A stretch of DNA of 64,000 bases, from contig NZ_JBHYGL010000006.1 of NCBI RefSeq assembly GCF_051859025.1, positions 1 to 64,000 of the forward strand. The letters run 5' to 3'. Made by a program: the position numbers and the translations under genes. Under the pieces are notes generated by a model that searched no databases, was not told the origin of the DNA, and saw nothing but the letters and a program-made list of their open reading frames with translations. This DNA is from Falsiroseomonas sp051859025. Lineage in GTDB: Bacteria > Pseudomonadota > Alphaproteobacteria > Acetobacterales > Acetobacteraceae. Below, piece by piece: positions 25,564 to 33,583 of the stretch (the first letter of the stretch is position 1; the number at the start of each line of letters is the position of its first letter).

Positions 25564-26088
25564 ATGGCTTTCATCACCAGCCGCGCCCCTGTCCTGGCCA
25601 GCATGGCGCGCGCCGAGCCCTTCACCTGCGCCGAGGATGCCTGGTTCTGGACCATGGCGGCGCTGACCGCGCGGCGGGATGGCGCCCGGCTGGGCGCCGG
25701 CCGCGGCACGGTGGTGCGGCCCTGCGAGCCCGATGACGTGGTGAAGGTGCTGGACCGGCTGTATCGCCAGCGGCGGATCGACCTGGCGCATGCGCGCATC
25801 CTGCGCATCTGGGGGGAGCGCGGCGACCAGCCCAGCGCGCGCATCCCGCAGGAGGCGGGCGACCTGCGCCTGTGGCGGGAAGCGATGGAGCGGCTGGATT
25901 TCCCGCTGCGGGCGAAGGGGATCGTCGCCGGACCGGCGCGGGGAATGGACATCGGACCGGCGCAGGGAATGGACATCGGACCGGCGCGGGGCATGGATCC
26001 CGGGCCGGCGCGGGGGATGACGCTGCCGGAGGAACCCGCTTCGCGCGGGGGCGCGGAGATCCTGCCCTTCCCGGGGCGCACTCGATGA
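25564..26088 (+). CDS. Phage-cassette leading protein, unknown, with 8-residue repeats
   Basis: 174 residues; the first gene behind the SOS-type promoter. A conserved-looking N-terminal half (EDAWFWTMAALTARRDGAR, VVRPCEPDDVVKVLDRLYRQ, DLAHARILRIWGERG) is followed by four tandem GPARGMDI-like octapeptides and a low-complexity tail. The ATG at 25564 follows GAGGAAGGACCC. No enzymatic motif is recognised. An upstream in-frame start (25486) would overlap the promoter and is rejected. It overlaps the next gene by ATGA. Confidence 0.75.
   Translation: MAFITSRAPVLASMARAEPFTCAEDAWFWTMAALTARRDGARLGAGRGTVVRPCEPDDVVKVLDRLYRQRRIDLAHARILRIWGERGDQPSARIPQEAGDLRLWREAMERLDFPLRAKGIVAGPARGMDIGPAQGMDIGPARGMDPGPARGMTLPEEPASRGGAEILPFPGRTR
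25930..26025 (+). repeat. 24-bp in-frame tandem repeat (4 copies)
   Basis: Copies at 25930-25953, 25954-25977, 25978-26001 and 26002-26025 encode GPARGMDI, GPAQGMDI, GPARGMDP and GPARGMTL. The first two differ at one base; the later ones are more diverged. Confidence 0.9.
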
Positions 26089-26549
26089 AGGCGCGGCTGG
26101 CGCATCGCCGGACGCTCGCGGCCGATCCGGCCGGCCAGGGCGTCTGGATCGCCTTCGGCGGCGTGGCGGACCAGCCCTGGCTGCGGCTGCTGCGGCCGGG
26201 CTTCCGCCACTGCTTCGCCGCGCTGTCTGACGAGGCCGGCTGGACCGTGCTGGAACCGCTGTCAGGGCGCCTGATGGTGGCCAGGCTGCCGGTGGCGGCG
26301 GGCTTCGACCTGCCGGGCTTCTACCGGCGGGCGGGGCTGCGCGTGCTCGGCCCCTTCCTGCCGGGCGAAGCCGTGGCCAGGCTCGGCCCCGCGCTGATGC
26401 CCTTCACCTGCGTGTCGCTCTGCCGGGCCCTGCTGGGGCCTGGCGCGCCCTTCGCGGTGACGCCCTTCGGGCTGTTCCGCGCGCTGGGTGGGCAGGTGGC
26501 GGAAGTGGCGCCGCGCAGAATCTTTGGTGAAATAGGAATTAATTCTTGA
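26085..26549 (+). CDS. Phage-cassette protein, unknown (Cys/His motif)
   Basis: 154 residues, translationally coupled (ATGA) to the preceding gene. Conserved-looking features are GFRHCFAAL near residue 37 and, near the C-terminus, MPFTCVSLCRALLG followed by TPFGLFRAL. The His...Cys arrangement recalls small phage-encoded cysteine peptidase or amidase-like proteins, but this is only a suggestion. A strong terminator-like hairpin follows at 26630-26657. Confidence 0.7.
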   Translation: MKARLAHRRTLAADPAGQGVWIAFGGVADQPWLRLLRPGFRHCFAALSDEAGWTVLEPLSGRLMVARLPVAAGFDLPGFYRRAGLRVLGPFLPGEAVARLGPALMPFTCVSLCRALLGPGAPFAVTPFGLFRALGGQVAEVAPRRIFGEIGINS

Positions 26550-26629
26550 CGCGACCCTGAAGGGCCGCTACACAGGCCAGGCCACGGGGCGAGTTGCGCC
26601 CGATGGCATCTCCCTCCGGTCCCTGCCTT

Positions 26630-26657
26630 GGGCCCGTCCGGTTCGCCGGACGGGCCC
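26630..26657 (+). terminator. Intrinsic terminator-like hairpin inside cassette
   Basis: Perfect 12-bp stem GGGCCCGTCCGG with CCGGACGGGCCC around a TTCG tetraloop, followed by ATTTCTTT. It separates the two unknown leading genes from the structural genes, so the latter need read-through or their own promoter. No coding sequence lies in 26550-26712. Confidence 0.85.
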
Positions 26658-26712
26658 ATTTCTTTGGCGGGCGGCCCGGACCCTTTCACCGATCAAGCCG
26701 AAGGAAGCGCGC

Positions 26713-26961
26713 ATGGGTGGCCTGATCAGGGCGCCGAAGCCGAAGGCGCCCGCCGTCGATTCCACTGCGGCCAACGTCCAGGCGCAGGCCGATGCCAACG
26801 CCGCCGCGGCGGCGAATGCCGACACCGCCGCCCGCGAAGCCCGCCAGAAGGCGCTGGACCGCGCCCGGCGGGGCCTGGCGGGCACGGTCGCGACATCCCC
26901 GCGGGGCGTGCTGGACCCGACGCCGGCCTTCGCCGCGCGCAAGAGCCTGCTGGGCGAATGA
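26713..26961 (+). CDS. Small phage protein, T7 gp7.3-like by position
   Basis: 82 residues, Ala-rich and helical in the middle (NVQAQADANAAAAANADTAA), with a C-terminal SPRGVLDP and ARKSLLGE end. Proteins of this style (basic N-terminus, K-S/T-L-L-G end) precede the portal gene in many T7-type phages, where gp7.3 is a virion/tail assembly protein. Recognition rests on position and the C-terminal motif. The stop overlaps the portal start. Confidence 0.7.
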   Translation: MGGLIRAPKPKAPAVDSTAANVQAQADANAAAAANADTAAREARQKALDRARRGLAGTVATSPRGVLDPTPAFAARKSLLGE

Positions 26962-28406
26962 GGGCGATGATGACACCCGAGGACATCCTGGCCCGCCACG
27001 CCCGCGCCACCGCCCGCCGCCGCCCGCTGGAGGGGCAGTGGCAGGATTGCTACGACGTGGCCCTGCCCGCGCCCAACGCCGCGCCGCTGTTCGATGCGAC
27101 GGCGGCCGATGCGGCGGAACAGCTCGCCGCCTCGCTGCTCGCTGAACTGGTGCCGCCGTGGTCGCGCTGGTTCGGCCTGGCGCCGGCCCGCAAGCTGGCC
27201 GACAGCGCCGCCGCGCAGCAGGTCGCGAAGACACTGGAGGAGGCGGCGGAGACGCTGCAGGGGCATCTCGACCGCTCCAACTTCGCGCTGGAGATCCACC
27301 AGGCCTTCCTCGACCTGGTCGTGACCGGCACCGGCCTGCTGCTGGTGGAGGAAGCGCCGGTGGGCGAGGCCTCCGCGCTGCGCTTCTCCGCCGTGCCGAT
27401 GCGCGACGCGGTGCTGGAGGAGGGCGTGTCCGGCCGGCTCGATACCGTGTTCCGGTCGATGCGGCTGACGGCGGCGGAGATCAAGGCGCGCTGGCCCGCG
27501 GCGATGATCGAGGAGCGCCGCCGGGGCGAGGATGAAACCCCGCCGAAGCTGCGGGTGGTGGAAGCCGCCTGGCCGGATGCACGCGCCGGCCACCGCCTGG
27601 CCGTGGTGGCGGAGGAGGAGGACGGCACGTCCCGGCTGCTGGCCGAGGGACGCTTCGCCGAAAGCCCCTTCATCGCCTTCCGCTGGCTGAAGGTGCCGGG
27701 CGAGACCTATGGCCGCGGCCCCGTCGCCAAGGCGCTGCCCGACATCCGCACCGCCAACAAGGTGGTGGAGCTGGTGCTGAAGAACGCCTCCATCGCCGCC
27801 ACCGGCATCTGGCAGGCGGAAGACGATGGCGTGCTGAACCCCGCCACCGTGCGGCTCGTGCCGGGCGCCATCATCCCGAAGGCGCCGGGTTCATCGGGCC
27901 TGACGCCGCTGGCCGCACCAGGCAATTTCGACGTCTCCCAGCTCGTGCTGAACGACCTGCGGGCGCGGATCCGCACGGCGCTGCTGGCCGACCGGATCGC
28001 GGCGGCGGAGAAGCCGGGCATGACGGCGACGGAGGTGCTCGAACGCAGCGCGCAGAGTGCCAGGCTGCTCGGCGCCACCTATGGCCGCCTGCAGGCGGAG
28101 CTGCTGACGCCGCTGGTGGCGCGCTGCCTGGCCGTGCTGCGGCGGCGGGGCGAGATCCCCGCACTGCTGCCCGATGGGCAGGAAGCGCGGCTGACCTACG
28201 CCTCGCCACTCGCCCGCGTGCAGGCCCGTGCGGATGCGGCGGATACGCTGCTGTTCCTGCAGGCCGCGGCGGCGCTGGGGCCGGAGGCGCGCGCCACGCT
28301 CGATGCGCCGGCGGCCGCGCGCTGGCTGGCCCGAACGCTGGGCGCGCCGCCGGAAATCCTGCGGCCCGCCGATGCGACCCTCGCCCAACCCCAGACCCAG
28401 GAGTGA
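26958..28406 (+). CDS. T7-type portal (head-tail connector) protein
   Basis: 482 residues. The dodecameric portal forms the DNA entry vertex of the capsid. The sequence fits the Head-tail connector family: N-terminal RRPLEGQWQDCYDVALP, AAEQLAASLLAELVPPWSRW, LDLVVTGTGLLLVEE, GETYGRGPVAKALPDIRTAN and KVVELVLKNASIAATG. The start at 26958 overlaps the previous stop; 26967 is an alternative. The length is near the family norm. Confidence 0.9.
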   Translation: MRAMMTPEDILARHARATARRRPLEGQWQDCYDVALPAPNAAPLFDATAADAAEQLAASLLAELVPPWSRWFGLAPARKLADSAAAQQVAKTLEEAAETLQGHLDRSNFALEIHQAFLDLVVTGTGLLLVEEAPVGEASALRFSAVPMRDAVLEEGVSGRLDTVFRSMRLTAAEIKARWPAAMIEERRRGEDETPPKLRVVEAAWPDARAGHRLAVVAEEEDGTSRLLAEGRFAESPFIAFRWLKVPGETYGRGPVAKALPDIRTANKVVELVLKNASIAATGIWQAEDDGVLNPATVRLVPGAIIPKAPGSSGLTPLAAPGNFDVSQLVLNDLRARIRTALLADRIAAAEKPGMTATEVLERSAQSARLLGATYGRLQAELLTPLVARCLAVLRRRGEIPALLPDGQEARLTYASPLARVQARADAADTLLFLQAAAALGPEARATLDAPAAARWLARTLGAPPEILRPADATLAQPQTQE

Positions 28407-28414
28407 GCCCCGGC

Positions 28415-29152
28415 ATGCCCGAGGATCTTCTCGAGACCGCCCTGAAGCCGGACACGGCCGCGGGCCGCACGACCCGACCGGCCGAAATCCCGGAGAAGTT
28501 CTGGGACGAGGCCGCCGGCGCGCTGCGCGTCGATGCGCTGCTGAAATCCTACCTGGAACTGGAACGCCGCATGTCCCAGCGCCAGGGCCCGCCCGGCGAT
28601 GACGCGCCGGAGGAGGAGCGGCTGCGCTGGCGCCGGCTGCTGGGCATTCCCGACAGCCCGGATGGCTACGAGATAGCGCCGCTGAACGAGGTGGTGTCGC
28701 CCGATCCGGCGGTGAACGCGAAGCTGCACGAGGCCGGCTTCACGCCGCGCCAGGTGCAGCTGGTCTATGACCTGGCCGCGGAACGGCTTCTGCCGCTGAT
28801 CGCCGAGGCCGCCGCGGATTTCGAAGCCGCCCGCCAGGTGGAGAAGCTGCAGGCGCATTTCGGCGGCGAGGAACGCTTCCGCCGCATCGCCGGCCAGCTT
28901 TCCGCCTGGGGCCGCGCCAATCTGCCGGAGGCGGTCTTCACCGCGCTGTCCAGCACGGCGGAGGGCGTCGTCGCGCTGCACCGCATGATGGAAGGCAAGG
29001 AACCGGCCCTGGCGCGCGATGCGCAGGCGGAATCGACGCCGGATGAGGGGGAACTGCGCCGGATGATGCGCGACCCCCGCTACTGGCGGACGCGGGAGCC
29101 CGATTTCGTGAAGCGCGTGACGGACGGGTTCCGGCGCCTCGTCGGCGAATAG
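28415..29152 (+). CDS. Phage capsid scaffolding/assembly protein
   Basis: 245 residues, acidic and strongly helical, lying between portal and capsid where T7 gp9 scaffold sits. Features: IPEKFWDEAAGALRVDALLK near the N-terminus, IPDSPDGYEIAP, a coiled-coil centre (AEAAADFEAARQVEKLQAHF) and a C-terminal basic DFVKRVTDGFRRLVGE. This pattern matches podoviral capsid assembly proteins. A GTG at 28403 overlapping the portal stop is an alternative start. Its last codons are the first unit of a 32-bp tandem repeat. Confidence 0.82.
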   Translation: MPEDLLETALKPDTAAGRTTRPAEIPEKFWDEAAGALRVDALLKSYLELERRMSQRQGPPGDDAPEEERLRWRRLLGIPDSPDGYEIAPLNEVVSPDPAVNAKLHEAGFTPRQVQLVYDLAAERLLPLIAEAAADFEAARQVEKLQAHFGGEERFRRIAGQLSAWGRANLPEAVFTALSSTAEGVVALHRMMEGKEPALARDAQAESTPDEGELRRMMRDPRYWRTREPDFVKRVTDGFRRLVGE

Positions 29153-29377
29153 CCGACGGGTTCACGTGCATCATCGGCGAATAGCCGATGNNNNNNNNNN
29201 NNNNNNNNNNNNNNNNNNNNNNNNNNNNNNNNNNNNNNNNNNNNNNNNNNNNNNNNNNNNNNNNNNNNNNNNNNNNNNNNNNNNNNNNNNGGTTCACGCG
29301 CATCATCGGCGAATAGCCGATGGGTTCACGCGCATCATCGGCGAATAGCCGATGGGTTCACGCGCATCATCGGCGAA
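29126..29377. repeat. 32-bp stop-codon-spanning hairpin tandem repeat, with gap
   Basis: Unit 29126-29157 contains the last seven codons and TAG stop of the scaffold gene; further units at 29158-29189, 29291-29321, 29322-29353 and a partial one to 29377. Each complete downstream unit contains CATCGGC-GAATA-GCCGATG, a perfect 7-bp hairpin, and copies the stop. The gap splits the array. The remaining sequence to 29655 (GC-rich) shows no gene. Confidence 0.92.
29191..29290. other. Assembly gap (100 N)
   Basis: Second placeholder of exactly 100 N, inside the 32-bp repeat. The flanking register implies that the true length is not 100 but fits a whole number of repeat units plus a remainder, so the number of units is unknown. 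Confidence 0.97.
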
Positions 29378-29655
29378 CGACCCTGATCCGCCGCTGAGAT
29401 CCGGCCAGGCGCCCGCTGCATCGCAGCGCGTGGCGCCGGCCGGCGCCGCCGCGCCCCATCCCCCGGGCGCGGCGCAGGCGGGGCGGATGGCGCGGGCCCG
29501 AAGGGTCCCCATCCGCCCCGCCCCCCCTTGCCGCAAGCAACCCGCGCAAGCGGGCCTGCGGAGCCATGCCGTGGCGCCGGCCCCAGGGGCAATCCCCCCG
29601 GGGGCAACCGGCGGCCCGGCCCCTTCCCCGCACCCCATCACGAAGGAGGGCCACG

Positions 29656-30495
29656 ATGCCCGCCAGCACCCAGATCGACGCCGTCTTCGCCGTCCAGTTC
29701 CAGGCCGAGGTGAAGGAGGCCTATCAGCGCCAGGGCAGCAAGCTGCGCCCGCTGGTCCGTTCCAAATCCGGCGTGACCGGTTCCAGCACCTTCTTCCCGA
29801 AGGTCGGCAAGGGCATCGCCGCGGCGAAGACGCGCAACGGCGCCGTCCCCGTCATGAACCTGGAACACGCGCAGGTGGAATGCGTGCTGCAGGACTACTA
29901 TGCCGGCGACTGGATCGACCGGCTGGACGAGCTGAAGACGAACATCGACGAACGCACCGTCGTCGCCAATGCGGGCGCCTATGCGCTGGGCCGCAAGACG
30001 GACGAACTCATCATCGCGGCGCTCGATGCCGGTACGCGGGAAGCGATCGGCACCGCCGCCGGCACGACGGACAGCGACGGCCTGACCAAGGCGAAGGTGC
30101 TGCTGGCGTTCGAGATGATGGGCGCGGCCGATGTGCCGGATGATGGCGGCCGCGTCGCCGTCGTCGGCTGGAAGCAGTGGAGCCAGCTGCTGGCGATCGA
30201 GGAATTCGCCTCCTCCCAGTATGTCGGCGACGAAGCGCTGCCCTGGAAGGGCAGCCAGGCGAAGCGCTGGCTCGGCGCGCTGTGGATGCCGCATTCCGGC
30301 CTGACCAAGTCCGGCGCGCTGCGCTACTGCTACTTCTTCCACCGCACCGCCATCGGCCATGCCGCGGCGGCGGAAGTGCAGACCGACGTCACCTGGCATG
30401 GCGACCGCGCCGCGCATTTCGTCGCCAACATGATGAGCCAGGGCGCCGTGCTGGTCGATGACATGGGCGTCGTGCGGATGCGCGCAGCGGAATAA
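29656..30495 (+). CDS. Phage major capsid protein
   Basis: 279 residues in the position of T7 gp10. Features of podoviral capsid proteins: FAVQFQAEVKEAYQRQGSKL, VTGSSTFFPKVGKGIAAA, DWIDRLDELKTNIDERT, a mid-protein LIIAALDAGT, VVGWKQWSQLLAIEEFASSQ and a terminal MSQGAVLVDDMGVVRMR. Strong AAGGAGG at 29643-29649 precedes the ATG, as expected for the most abundant virion protein. The terminal codons are tandemly repeated after the stop. Confidence 0.88.
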   Translation: MPASTQIDAVFAVQFQAEVKEAYQRQGSKLRPLVRSKSGVTGSSTFFPKVGKGIAAAKTRNGAVPVMNLEHAQVECVLQDYYAGDWIDRLDELKTNIDERTVVANAGAYALGRKTDELIIAALDAGTREAIGTAAGTTDSDGLTKAKVLLAFEMMGAADVPDDGGRVAVVGWKQWSQLLAIEEFASSQYVGDEALPWKGSQAKRWLGALWMPHSGLTKSGALRYCYFFHRTAIGHAAAAEVQTDVTWHGDRAAHFVANMMSQGAVLVDDMGVVRMRAAE

Positions 30496-30551
30496 GGCTG
30501 CGGATGCGCGCGGCGGAATAAGGCTGCGCATGCGCGCGGCTGAATAAGGCC
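30474..30551. repeat. 26-bp stop-codon-spanning tandem repeat at capsid 3' end
   Basis: Three units, 30474-30499, 30500-30525 and 30526-30551. The first holds the capsid's last codons (RMRAAE) and TAA; the next two repeat them after the stop with one to three changes. A GCGCATGCGC palindrome appears in the third copy. Confidence 0.9.
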
Positions 30552-30612
30552 AGGCTCGTCGCCACCACCCAGGGCGGCCCTCTGCTGAAGGGGGCCGCCC
30601 AACCTCCCGCGA

Positions 30613-31197
30613 ATGGACATGACAACCATGGCACTCACCGCGCTCGCGCTGTGCTCGCGCGCCCTGCTGCGCCTTGGCGCGCAGCCCGTCGCCTCACTCG
30701 ATGAGGGGACGGCGGAGGCGGAGGTGGCGGCGAATCTGTACGCGCCGGTGCGCGATGCGCTGCTCTCCGCCCATCCCTGGTCCTTCGCCACGGGCCAGTC
30801 TTCCCTGCCGCGCCTGGCGGCCGTGCCGCAGGCGGACATGGCGCATGCCTTCCAGCTGCCGCCGGGCTTCCTGCGCGCGCTGTCCGCCGGCAGCGGCGGG
30901 CGCGGGCGCGGCACGCCCTACCGGCTGCATGAGGACAGGCTGCATGCCGATGCGGAACAGGTCGTGCTGACCTACATCTTCCGCGCCGATGAAAGCGCCT
31001 TCCCGCCCTTCTTCGCGCAGGCCCTGGTGGCCCGCCTGGCGGCTGAATTCTGCCTGCCTCTGACGGAAAGCGCTTCGCGGGCGGAGATGCTGTTCCGCCT
31101 GGCGGAGACGGAGCTGCGCGGCGCGCGGCAGATCGACAGCCAGCAGGACACGCCGCGGGCGATCGAGGATTTCCCGCTGGTCTCGGTGCGGGGCTGA
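30613..31197 (+). CDS. Tail tubular protein A (T7 gp11-like adaptor)
   Basis: 194 residues. Forms the ring joining portal to nozzle. The diagnostic gp11-like pattern is seen: LALCSRALLRLGAQPVASLD, AANLYAPVRDALLSAHPWSF and, near the C-terminus, FPPFFAQALVARLAAEFCLPL followed by AEMLFRLAETELRGARQID. Two starts are possible (30613 and 30628). Confidence 0.9.
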   Translation: MDMTTMALTALALCSRALLRLGAQPVASLDEGTAEAEVAANLYAPVRDALLSAHPWSFATGQSSLPRLAAVPQADMAHAFQLPPGFLRALSAGSGGRGRGTPYRLHEDRLHADAEQVVLTYIFRADESAFPPFFAQALVARLAAEFCLPLTESASRAEMLFRLAETELRGARQIDSQQDTPRAIEDFPLVSVRG

Positions 31198-31201
31198 TCG
31201 C

Positions 31202-33082
31202 ATGACCATCGCCACGCGACGCACCAAATCCTCCTTCACCGCCGGGGAACTCGCGCCCAACCTGTTCGGCCGCGCCGACCTGCGGGCCTTCGAGAACGGC
31301 GCGCGGCGGCTGCGCAATGTCGTCATCCAGCCCACGGGCGGCGTCGCGCGGCGGCCGGGGCTGCTGCATGTGGCATCCCTGCCCGGGCCGGCGCGCCTGA
31401 TCCCCTTCGAATTCAACACGGAGCAGACCTACCTGCTGGTGCTGACCGAGGGGCAGCTGCATGTCTTCCTGGGCGATGCCGCGGTAGCGAGCCTGCCGGC
31501 GCCCTGGTCCACCGGCATGCAGGGCCAGGTTTCCTTCACGCAGAGCGCCGACACGCTGCTGCTGTTCCACCCCGATGTCGCGCCGCAGCGCCTGACGCGG
31601 AGCAGCCATACCAGCTGGACGCTGACGCCCTTCGTCTTCGATGCCGCGCCGGTCTACAATTTCCGTCCCGGCGTCACGCTCGCGGCATCGGCCACCACCG
31701 GCACCATCACGCTGACAGCTTCCGCCGACGTCTTCTCCTCCGGCCATGTGACGGCGCCCTTCCGCATCGCGGGCCTCACCGTCGCCATCACAGCGGTGGC
31801 GAATGCGCGATCGGCGACGGGCATCGTCAACGGCACGCTGCCCGGCACCGCGCCGACCACGGATTGGGCGGAGCCCGCCTTCAGCGGCGTCCGCGGCTAT
31901 CCCGTCTCCGCCTGCTTCCACCAGGATCGCCTGGTGCTCGGCGGGTCGCGGGACCTGCCGAACCGGCTGTGGCTGTCACGCACCGGCGACATCGGCAATT
32001 TCGACAACGGCACCGGGCTCGATGACCAGGCGATCGAATTCGCGCTGGTGTCGGACCAGGTGAATGCGATCCGCGCCGTCTTCTCCGGCCGCCACCTGCA
32101 GGTCTTCACCTCCGGCGCCGAATGGATGGTGACGGGCGATCCGCTGACGCCGTCCTCCATCCAGCTGCATCGCCAGACGCGCGTCGGCAGCCTGGTGGAC
32201 CGGCAGGTGCCGCCGGTGGATGTGGATGGCGCCACGCTGTTCGTCGCGCGGTCCGGCCAGGCAGTGCATGAATTCACCTATACCGACGTCGCCGACGTGT
32301 ACCAGGCGAATGACCTGGCGCTGGTGGCGCGGCACCTGATCCAGCAGCCCGTCTCCATGGCCTATGACCAGACCATGCGGCTGCTGCATGTGGTGATGGC
32401 CGATGGGTCGATCGCGACGCTGACGCTCTATCGCGCGGAACAGGTGACGGCCTGGACGCGGCTCGACACCGCAGGCCGCTTCAAGGCAGTGGCGGAGACC
32501 GAGGGCCGCGTCTTCGCCGTGGTGGAGCGGAATGGCTGGCATCGGCTGGAACGCTTCGACACGGCGCTCGGCCTCGATGCCGCGCTGTCCGGCACCAGCG
32601 CCACGGAACAGGATGTGTGGTCCGGGCTCGGCCACCTCGACGGATCGGTGGTCAGCGTCATGGCGGATGGGGCGCCGCGCGGGGCCATGACCGTAGCCGG
32701 CGGCGCCGTCACGCTGGACCCGCCGGCGCGCGCGGTGCAGGTCGGGCTGCCCTTCCGCCATGTGGTGGAACCGCTGCCGACGGGCCTGTCCGGTGCCGGT
32801 GGTGCCGCATCCGCGCCGCTCCGCCTGGTCTCCGCCACCTTCCGGGTCATGGAGACGCCGGCGCTGGAGGTCGACCTCGGCCGCGGCGTGCAGCCCGTGC
32901 CCTTCCGGCGGCTGGACACGGCGCTGCTGGATGCCGCGCCCGCGCCCTTCACCGGCGATGTCACGCTACGCGCCCTCGGCTGGCGGCGCGACGCGATGGC
33001 GCCGCTGTGGCGGGTGGAAGGCGAGACGCCGCTGCCGCTGACCCTGCTTTCCGTCACCACCGACATGAGGATGACCGACTGA
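31202..33082 (+). CDS. Tail tubular protein B / nozzle protein (T7 gp12-like)
   Basis: 626 residues. The N-terminal block SSFTAGELAPNLFGRADLRA, LRNVVIQPTGGVARRPGLLH is the family hallmark of podoviral nozzle proteins; the rest is beta-rich (FEFNTEQTYLLVLTEGQLHV, FHQDRLVLGGSRDLPNRLWL, VFTSGAEWMVTGDPLTP). The start is 4 nt after the preceding stop. Confidence 0.9.
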   Translation: MTIATRRTKSSFTAGELAPNLFGRADLRAFENGARRLRNVVIQPTGGVARRPGLLHVASLPGPARLIPFEFNTEQTYLLVLTEGQLHVFLGDAAVASLPAPWSTGMQGQVSFTQSADTLLLFHPDVAPQRLTRSSHTSWTLTPFVFDAAPVYNFRPGVTLAASATTGTITLTASADVFSSGHVTAPFRIAGLTVAITAVANARSATGIVNGTLPGTAPTTDWAEPAFSGVRGYPVSACFHQDRLVLGGSRDLPNRLWLSRTGDIGNFDNGTGLDDQAIEFALVSDQVNAIRAVFSGRHLQVFTSGAEWMVTGDPLTPSSIQLHRQTRVGSLVDRQVPPVDVDGATLFVARSGQAVHEFTYTDVADVYQANDLALVARHLIQQPVSMAYDQTMRLLHVVMADGSIATLTLYRAEQVTAWTRLDTAGRFKAVAETEGRVFAVVERNGWHRLERFDTALGLDAALSGTSATEQDVWSGLGHLDGSVVSVMADGAPRGAMTVAGGAVTLDPPARAVQVGLPFRHVVEPLPTGLSGAGGAASAPLRLVSATFRVMETPALEVDLGRGVQPVPFRRLDTALLDAAPAPFTGDVTLRALGWRRDAMAPLWRVEGETPLPLTLLSVTTDMRMTD

Positions 33083-33522
33083 TGGCGCAACTCGCCCCCA
33101 TCGCGACTGCCCTCGGCGCGGGCGCCTCGCTGTATTCCACGGTGCGCCAGGCCCAGACGCAGTCCGGCAACGCCAGGGCCCAGGCCGCCGCCGCGCAGCA
33201 GCAGGAAGCCGCGCGGCAGCAGCAGCTGGCCGCGCAGCAGGCAGCGGAATCGCGGGCGCGCGAGGCACGCCTAGCCGGCACCACCGCCGCCGCCCGCGCG
33301 CGGCTCGCGGCCAGTGGCGTCTCGCCGGATGAAGGCTCCGCCGCCGCGCTGACGGCCGGGCTGGAACGCGATGCCGCCGCGGCGCAGGCGGACAGCGACC
33401 AGGTCTTCGCCGCCCGGCTTTCCGCCGGGCGGCGCAGCCTGCTGAACGATGACGGTTCGCTGACCACCTGGCTGCGCGCAGGCAGCAGCTTCGGCAATTC
33501 GCTGCGCAACCTGCTGGATTGA
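33082..33522 (+). CDS. Small internal virion-like protein
   Basis: 146 residues, overlapping the nozzle gene by one base. A hydrophobic/small-residue start (IATALGAGASLYSTVRQAQT) is followed by a Gln/Ala coiled coil (AAAQQQEAARQQQLAAQQAA) and a polar C-terminus. By position and composition it resembles T7 gp14-like internal core proteins; the large gp15/gp16 equivalents are missing. Confidence 0.72.
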   Translation: MAQLAPIATALGAGASLYSTVRQAQTQSGNARAQAAAAQQQEAARQQQLAAQQAAESRAREARLAGTTAAARARLAASGVSPDEGSAAALTAGLERDAAAAQADSDQVFAARLSAGRRSLLNDDGSLTTWLRAGSSFGNSLRNLLD

Positions 33523-33583
33523 TGACCCGTCGCCGCGCGCTGGCCGCGCGGCCCTTCCCTGCCCCCCTTTCCTGGAGCCCACG

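Noticed and set aside
29126..29377. Regular repeats as a CRISPR array
   Set aside because: Units are contiguous tandem copies without unique spacers and there are no cas genes.
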